DNA of 64,000 bases from Coix lacryma-jobi var. lacryma-jobi (Eukaryota > Streptophyta > Magnoliopsida > Poales > Poaceae): positions 109,457,204-109,521,203 of the forward strand of contig CM019827.1 in assembly GCA_009763385.1 (NCBI GenBank), read 5' to 3'. Shown here piece after piece: positions 58,722-64,000 of this stretch; the stretch's first letter is position 1; each line of letters opens with the position of its first letter. Below the pieces are notes generated by a model. That model saw only the letters and a program-made list of their open reading frames with translations, did no database searches and had not been told where the DNA came from. The position numbers and the translations under genes were made by a program.

Positions 58722-59015
58722 TCATGCCTGATCATCATCGACGAAATCGCCGCTGCCGCCGGATAAGGCTGCGTTTGCGTGGAAGAGATCAAGACGGTTG
58801 TGGCTGAGTCGGAGCGCGTACATGGCCTTCTTGTACTCCGCCCATGTGAAGGTCCTGTATCGCCGCGGCGAGGCGCCGGCAGTCACCGTCTCCGGAAGCG
58901 CCGCGATACGGGCGTCGAGCGGCGGCGCGGCGAAGTAAATGGTGGAGAGGCGCGGCCTGGTGGCGCTGGCCATCACCCTGTGCCGGATGCTCACCAACCG
59001 CCCGTTTGTCAGGGC
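58722..59015 (-). CDS. Gibberellin 2-oxidase-like, last exon
   Basis: This exon follows an acceptor AG (59016-59017) in phase 0 and encodes ALTNGRLVSIRHRVMASATR, then RLSTIYFAAPPLDARI and, near the end, FTWAEYKKAMYALRLSHNRL. The second iron-binding His is in SIRHRV, and the 2-oxoglutarate-binding Arg-x-Ser is in RPRLS. FTW(A/D)EYKKAMY near the C-terminus is typical of C19 GA 2-oxidases. The enzyme is a soluble Fe(II)/2-oxoglutarate dioxygenase that 2-beta-hydroxylates bioactive gibberellins and their precursors, inactivating them. It ends at TGA 58722-58724 with an acidic tail DFVDDDQA. Confidence 0.82.
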   Translation of the reverse strand, partial: ALTNGRLVSIRHRVMASATRPRLSTIYFAAPPLDARIAALPETVTAGASPRRYRTFTWAEYKKAMYALRLSHNRLDLFHANAALSGGSGDFVDDDQA

Positions 59016-59079
59016 CTGATGCACATTGCCAAGCATGGCGATCAATAATAATAATGGCGATCAATAATAATAATAATAA

Positions 59080-60041
59080 GAGTAAAGTCCATCACCTGTC
59101 CCTGAACTTGTGTTGTTGTGTCATTCCGGTCCCTAAACTCGCAAATCGACCGTCTAGGTACTCAAACTTGTTCGGTTGTGTCATCCCGGTCCATAAACTT
59201 ACAAATCGCTCATTTAGGTCCTCAAAGTTAGTCAGTTGTGTCATCCTGGTCCCTAAACTTTGTTTTGAGTCTCATCTAGATCTAAACATGACAATTTAAA
59301 AAATTTATATCAACAAATAATTCATAACTTTTTCATACAAACTTGAAAGAAGACAAACTTTATATCAAAATTATAGCCCTCGATGTGATCTACAACTTTA
59401 TAGTTGAAAAGTTTTTGATTTAAAACTGTTTAGGGTCCCAAAATATTATTGTATGTTTATAGATTTTGAAATTTAAAATTTAAAATTAATTTTTTTGGAT
59501 CCTAAATAACTTTAAATAAAAAAAGTTTATCTACAACGTTGTAGATTGCATTGAGAACTATAACTTTTATATAGATCATATCAATATTCAAGATTGTTTG
59601 ATAATTTTAAATTTTAAATTTCAAAATCTATAAACATACAACAATATTTTGGGACCCTAAACAGTTTTAAATCAAAAACTTTTCAACTACAAAGTTGTAG
59701 ATCACATCGAGGGCTATAATTTTGATATAAAGTTTGTCTTTGTTCGAGTTTGTATGAAAAAGTTATGAATTATTTGTTGATATAAGATTTTTAAATTGCC
59801 ATGTTTAGATCTAGATGAGACTCAAAATAAAGTTTAGGGACTAGGATGACACAACTGTCTAAGTTTGAGGACCTAAACAAGCGATTTGTAAGTTTATGGA
59901 CCGAGATAACACAACCGAACAAGTTTAGGGATCAGGATGACACAACCGAACAAGTTTGATGACCTAGATGATCGATTTGCGAGTTTAGGGACCGGGATGA
60001 CACAACGACACAAGTTTAAGGACCGGTGATGAACTTTACTC
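59080..60041. mobile_element. 962-bp fold-back element in the GA2ox intron
   Basis: Two arms of about 410 bp are inverted copies of each other, starting GAGTAAAGTCCATCACC and ending GGTGATGAACTTTACTC, around a loop of roughly 110 bp (about 59490-59600). The arms repeat ...TTAGGTCCTCAAA, GTTGTGTCATCCTGG and ...CCCTAAACTT three times. Flanks are TAATAATAA on both sides (59071-59079 and 60042-60050), a perfect 9-bp target duplication in a simple repeat. A 9-bp duplication suggests a Mutator-like family. It fills most of the 1.1-kb intron between the two exons. Confidence 0.82.
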
Positions 60042-60126
60042 TAATAATAATTAACTTTTTGGTAGATCGAATTATTATAGCAGCATAGCTAGCTAGAACT
60101 AGAATAGAACGGCGGACCGTACGTAC

Positions 60127-60477
60127 CTGAAGGAGATCACCGACGTTGATGAAGAAGGCGGACGGGTCAGCCGGCACCTGGACCCACTGGTCGGCGCCGC
60201 CGTGGCCGTCGGGCAGCAGCACCTGCAGGCCGTCGACGTCGTTGGCGCGGAGCAGGCTGAGGATCTGCGGGTCGGTGTGCTCGCCGAACCCGATGCCCTT
60301 GCTGCCGTTGCCGCCGGACGTAGACGGAGGGTAGTGGTTGATCCTGAGGAGGGAGTCGCTGTGGACGGCCGAGATGAGGCGGCTCAAGGACGTCGGGTCC
60401 CCGAGGCCGAGGCCCTCGCCGAGGAGGTCCAGGACCCGGCACGCGAGGTGCCGCACTGCGCCCACGTACTCGTTCAC
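60127..60477 (-). CDS. Gibberellin 2-oxidase-like, middle exon
   Basis: The exon begins after a likely acceptor (GTAGCAG at about 60478-60484) with NEYVGAVRHLACRVLDLL and ends at LLQ before a donor GTACGT (60126-60121). LLRINHYPP, then GFGEHTDPQILSLLRANDV carries the iron-binding His and Asp of the 2-oxoglutarate dioxygenase fold. WVQVPADPSAFFINVGDLLQ completes it. HTDPQILSLLRSN-type sequence is the signature of class I/II C19 GA2ox proteins. The N-terminal exon (DIOX_N domain) is not found in the remaining 3.5 kb of window, which is filled with MITEs and CACTA ends. Either the first intron is long or the gene has lost its 5' end. No stop interrupts these two exons. Confidence 0.82.
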
Positions 60478-60855
60478 TGCTACACTGCACTTGCAGTTGC
60501 AGATAGATCGAGAGAGAGGTGGGAGACTGAAATTATTAATGACGTTTTTGGTGAATTCATGCTAAATTTAGATGAAAATCAATATTAAATCAGCCGTAGT
60601 GTACTTGTGCAGAGCAGAGAATCAGAAACAATTTCATTCCTTACAAATTTTGACAGAGAAGATTTTACTACGCGGTCGGTGAGAGGACGGACAGTTTGGG
60701 GGCGGCAAGGGCATAAGAAGGCAATTGCCTTTATTTCCTTTTTTTTTGGTGGTAATCTAGCTGGGTGTCTGTCAATCCCGACAACAACAGAGCCAAATAA
60801 AAGCTACGAGATTGCGAAAAGATTGATTGACCCAAGAAGGCTGCAAACCAGCTAA
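60478..60855. other. Sequence upstream of the GA2ox middle exon
   Basis: Intron or truncated 5' side. It contains the splice acceptor region and an unremarkable AT-rich stretch. I see no DIOX_N-type coding exon. Confidence 0.4.
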
Positions 60856-61105
60856 GGCCTTGTTTAGTTCCGAGAAATATTTGAAATTTGCACTGTAGCA
60901 TTTTTGTTGTTATTTGACAAACTTTATCCAAATATGGACCAACTAGGCTCAAAAGATTCGTCTCGATATATAGATACTAAAAGTACAATCAGTTATTTTT
61001 TTACCTTACATTTAATGCTCCATGCATGCAGCTAAAGATTGATATGACGGAGAATCTAGAAATATTTGGGAGAAGTTGAGGAATCTATAAATCTACATTT
61101 AAACA
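60856..61105. mobile_element. MITE remnant, GGCCTTGTTTAGTT family
   Basis: Begins GGCCTTGTTTAGTTCC and carries the conserved blocks TTTGCACTGTAGCA, TGGACCAACTAGGCTC, AAAAGATTCGTCTCG and ACATTTAATGCTCCATGCATG. This is the order in a very common grass MITE family. The right terminal repeat is decayed. Confidence 0.6.
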
Positions 61106-61331
61106 GCTGTAGATCAACAAGGACTACAGTACATGTCTGATGCGCCGCAAACGCAAAGGAGAGGAGTCGTGCGCCACAAATTGTCCGACATGTTGATTTC
61201 AGTGTCAATAGTAGTAGCAGTACTAGCATGTGCCAACTGTCAGGTGTGATGCTAAAGTTTAGGGTATGAACATGTTTGCTCAATCATGAACTAGCTTACC
61301 ATGACCGACTGTACATAGGAGTAAGCTAGGG
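61106..61331. other. Intervening sequence, nothing seen
   Basis: No coding frame, repeat or transposon end is recognisable. Confidence 0.3.
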
Positions 61332-61732
61332 CAGCGGCGTCCCGAAAAAATTAGAGGCCCAGTTCAGTTCAAAACACTAAGTGAAGACCTATATCTAAAA
61401 AAATAAATGGTAAATATCAATCAATATACTACTTATATTACAGAATAATAAATATATAACAGCATAGATCAAGAATTATATCTATTGTACAACTATCATT
61501 TGAAAAACGATATTCTTTTAGCAGGCCTCACGAAGTCTGGAAGGAGTCATGATTGTGACTTTGCTTTAGCCAGGTCACGTTTTGGGCCATAGAAGATACT
61601 TTGAGTGATTTTTAATTAAAACAAAGCCCAAAATTATTATATATACCTAGTATACTTAGTAAATTTTGAGGCCTATAATTTTTGGAGGCCCTGTTCGGTC
61701 GCACAGCCCGCACGGGCCCGGGGACGCCCCTG
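61332..61732. mobile_element. hAT-like non-autonomous element
   Basis: Ends are CAGCGGCGTCCC and GGGACGCCCCTG, inverted repeats of 12 bp with one mismatch. Inner parts also pair (AATTAGAGGCCC and TTTTGGAGGCCC types). Flanks share CTAGGG, but a full 8-bp target duplication does not align. CAGxGGCG ends fit the hAT superfamily. Confidence 0.5.
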
Positions 61733-61873
61733 ACTAGGGTCGCGCCATTTGCAATTGGTCACAACATCCTCAATGCAAGTTTCATATCTCAGTTTCTAAC
61801 GTACTCAGATTTTAGAAATAGTGCACAAGAGTTTCATCCTCATAAGACTCTCTATACTCCCATTAAACTCTTA

Positions 61874-62230
61874 GGCCATCTGCAATGGTTGTTAAATAGC
61901 TAGCTAGGAGGAATTCTATTGGCTCTCAATAGTACTTTATAAATAGTTAGCAAGATGACGTATAAAAATAATAAAAAAGTAGCACTCTAATTGGCTATCG
62001 AAGAGAAAGATCAAATAGCTAGCGACTTCACAATAGCTAGCGACTCATAAATAGCTAATCTAGCACGATTTCCTAGAAATACCTCTCTCATAATACTCTC
62101 CACAATAATATTTATTTTTTCTTATTTATATGTCTCGTCTAGCTAGCTATTGACAAATTGTCATTGAGAGCCAATAGCATTCTTCCTAGAGATCAAATAG
62201 CTAGCGATTAGAACACCATTGCGGACACCC
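61874..62230. mobile_element. PIF/Harbinger-type (Tourist-like) MITE, 357 bp
   Basis: Terminal inverted repeats GGCCATCTGCAATGGT and, in reverse complement, GGGTGTCCGCAATGGT. Target duplication is TTA on each side (61871-61873 and 62231-62233), the target of PIF/Harbinger elements. Inverted blocks such as ATTGGCTCTCAATAG and the complement of CATTGAGAGCCAAT extend the arms to about 68 bp. Confidence 0.72.
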
Positions 62231-62316
62231 TTATCACCTCTCTCCTAATTAATATAATAGTGACATGTCAGTATATTTAATGCTTATAAAACTCTATGAA
62301 ACCTGCATTAATATAA

Positions 62317-62716
62317 GGTCAGTTTCAATGAGAGTTTTATGGGAGTGTCATGCACATTAAATAGACTGTCACATCAGCTGATTTATACTTTTTGCATCAA
62401 ACTCTGAGGAGAGAGAAGATATTCGTTTCATCCCCACAACACGACCTGGGCGACGCTTCCAAGACCGTGAAACTCGAACGAAACCAGTGTTGAGGGGCTT
62501 GGGCGTTTCATCGCGAGGCGGAGGTGAGGCCACGGAGGCATGCGCGAGCGCCGGCCATGCGTAAACAGAGGTAAGATAAAGGCATGTGGGATGTATAAAT
62601 AGTAAAATAATCTATGAAACCGTGCGTTGAAACTTTGCACCATGAAAAGAGCTTCGTTTTAATGTAAAGTTTCGTAGGTTGAAAACCGGAAGGTGAAACT
62701 ATCCATTGATACTGAT
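62317..62716. mobile_element. MITE, about 400 bp, GGTCAGTTTCAATGAG ends
   Basis: The left end GGTCAGTTTCAATGAGAGTTTTAT matches the reverse complement of the right end (GTGAAACTATCCATTGATACTGATA). GTGTCATGCACATTAAATA inside is a familiar block of grass MITEs. A central GC-rich part (62450-62560) is unusual for the type. No clear target duplication was found. Confidence 0.5.
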
Positions 62717-63104
62717 ATGCATGGTCGCATGGACGTGACATATGAAACATGAAGGCCCTGGAAACATGGTCTGTCGTCACACCTTTTTTTAGCATGCAGG
62801 GTGTTTGCATTAATTAGACGCGCATGGTGAAAGACCCTGCATGCATCACACACACAAATAGCCAATACACTACTTACGGTATGGGTCCTTATATAGGATG
62901 GTCTGAAATGACCTTTCTGCATGCTTTCTTTCAATTGACAGAAAATATAATACCACTTGCTTGTCCTTCCCGATTCTCATGTTTTATTATGTCACCGCAC
63001 TGTGTTTTGCTACCGATTGAGATTTGCAATTATTCCTGTAATATCTACTGCGCTCATTCTTCCATTTCTTATCGATGACGTACCATTTCTATTGCTAAGT
63101 CGTT
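62717..63104. other. Intervening sequence, nothing seen
   Basis: No gene or transposon end is recognised. Short open frames lack motifs. Confidence 0.3.
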
Positions 63105-63240
63105 CACTGGTAGAGAAACAATCTTTCGTCGATTAAAAAAAAATATTTAGTTCCGGTTTTAAATTTATAACCATGACTAAAAGGGGACTGAGACTTTTAG
63201 TCCCTGTTTGTAATAAAAACTAGGACTAATTCCACCCTTT
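63105..63240. mobile_element. CACTA terminus, CACTGGTAGA family, truncated
   Basis: CACTGGTAGAGAAACAATC starts here, followed by TTTAGTTCCGGTT, GACTAAAAGGGG and TTTTAGTCCCTG, the inverted TTTAGTCCCGGTT-type subterminal repeats of a common grass CACTA family. It is cut off at 63240 by the next element. Confidence 0.6.
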
Positions 63241-64000
63241 CACTACAGCAGAATCATTTTTTGCCGAGTGCTGGCAGCACTCGGCAAAGAGTCTTTTGCA
63301 CTCGGCGAAGGCTTCCGCACTCGGCGAAGAAAATATCGGCAAAGGGTTCTTTGCCGAGTGCCAAATATCGGGCACACAGTGAAGGCTTTGCCGAGTGCCA
63401 AATATCTGGCACTCGCAAGTCCTGGTATTTTTCACGCAATTTTCTCTCACGCAATCAGCAGGATGATTCGAACTCGCGCGGGGCCTCCTCTACCACTGCA
63501 CTACACATATACGTTCCATATCCGTTTCGGTTACCCATATATTATACTAAACCGAGTGTAACTTGCTTATTTGAGGCCCTAAACAAATTCAAATAAAAAA
63601 GTTGTCAACTACAAAGTTTTCTAACTTTTTGAGATCTACAACTTTTATTTTTGTAGTTTTTCCATCTGAGGTTGTTTATAAAAATTTGAATTTCAAATTT
63701 GATAATTTGAAACGTAGTTTTCGTTGACAAGATGATTTCAAATCAAAAGGTTGTCAACACCAAAGTTTCATAACTTTTCGAGATCTACAACTTTCATTTT
63801 GGTCATCTCTCCATCCGAGATATTTTAAAAAATTCAAATTTTAAATTTTTCAAAATTCGAACGCAGTTTTGCATAACTAGATGACTTCAAATTAAAAAGT
63901 TATCAACTACAAACTTTCATAACTTGTCAAGATCTACAAAGTTTATTTTGGTTGTTTGACCATTTATGCATCCGACATTGTGGTTCTAATATTATTCACA
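63241..64000. mobile_element. CACTA terminus with TTTGCCGAGTGC repeats, runs off the window
   Basis: CACTACAGCAGAATCATTTT begins at 63241. Subterminal repeats TTGCCGAGTGC and the inverse GCACTCGGCAAAG occur about nine times within 190 bp. This is the most characteristic subterminal array of grass En/Spm-CACTA elements. From 63590 the body has AT-rich units of about 120 bp (GATCTACAACTTT..., CATCCGAGA). The element has no end inside the window. Confidence 0.82.

Noticed and set aside
60607..60855. Open frame of 82 codons as the missing GA2ox exon
   Set aside because: It is on the other strand and has no DIOX_N motifs.
61332..61732. A full 8-bp target duplication for the hAT-like element
   Set aside because: Only CTAGGG is shared and at different distances from the ends, so no duplication is claimed.

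Overview
The window is nuclear DNA of a grass, most likely a panicoid/Andropogoneae species (sorghum, sugarcane or Miscanthus type). The evidence is the kind of transposons present: a Maximus/SIRE-type copia with long LTRs rich in GGACTGTCCG repeats, Tat-lineage gypsy elements with two RNase H domains, a Tekay/Del-type solo LTR, CACTA ends with TTTGCCGAGTGC repeats, and grass-type MITEs. Only the two edges hold recognisable host genes: the 5' end of a legume-lectin-domain gene on the minus strand (1-181), and the last two exons of a gibberellin 2-oxidase-like gene on the minus strand (58722-60477). Everything between is nested repeats.

Layout. A copia element (934-22882, minus strand, target duplication CTAAG) carries a 4.2-kb solo LTR inside its 3' LTR (2581-6775, target duplication CCCAA) and a degraded Tat-type gypsy inside its gag (about 12445-19131). 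To its right lies a CACTA-like terminus (23379), then an old, apparently gag-only LTR element (about 24500-47113). That element is split by an L1-type LINE with a 16-bp target duplication. A complete Tat-type gypsy follows (47961-57359, 774-bp LTRs, target duplication ACATG). The right end has a Pack-MULE-like element, the GA2ox-like exons with a 962-bp fold-back element in their intron, several MITEs, and two CACTA ends, one inserted directly beside the other and running off the window.

The most striking feature is a 13,166-bp direct tandem duplication: 15686-28851 is repeated as 28852-42017, with about 33 substitutions and two homopolymer indels that I could spot. It starts inside the gypsy pol and ends inside the LINE ORF2, so it is younger than every insertion it contains. 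Four bases (AAGT) are shared at the breakpoints. The new joint fuses the LINE endonuclease in frame to gypsy pol.

Functionally, none of the elements looks able to move as it stands. The copia pol has frameshifts, its gag is split and the middle of gag is missing. The first gypsy lacks its integrase core. The second gypsy has about ten stops and three frameshifts. The LINE has stops in both ORFs. The biological interest lies in the order of events, in the tandem duplication and its chimeric ORF, and in the fold-back element inside a hormone-catabolism gene.
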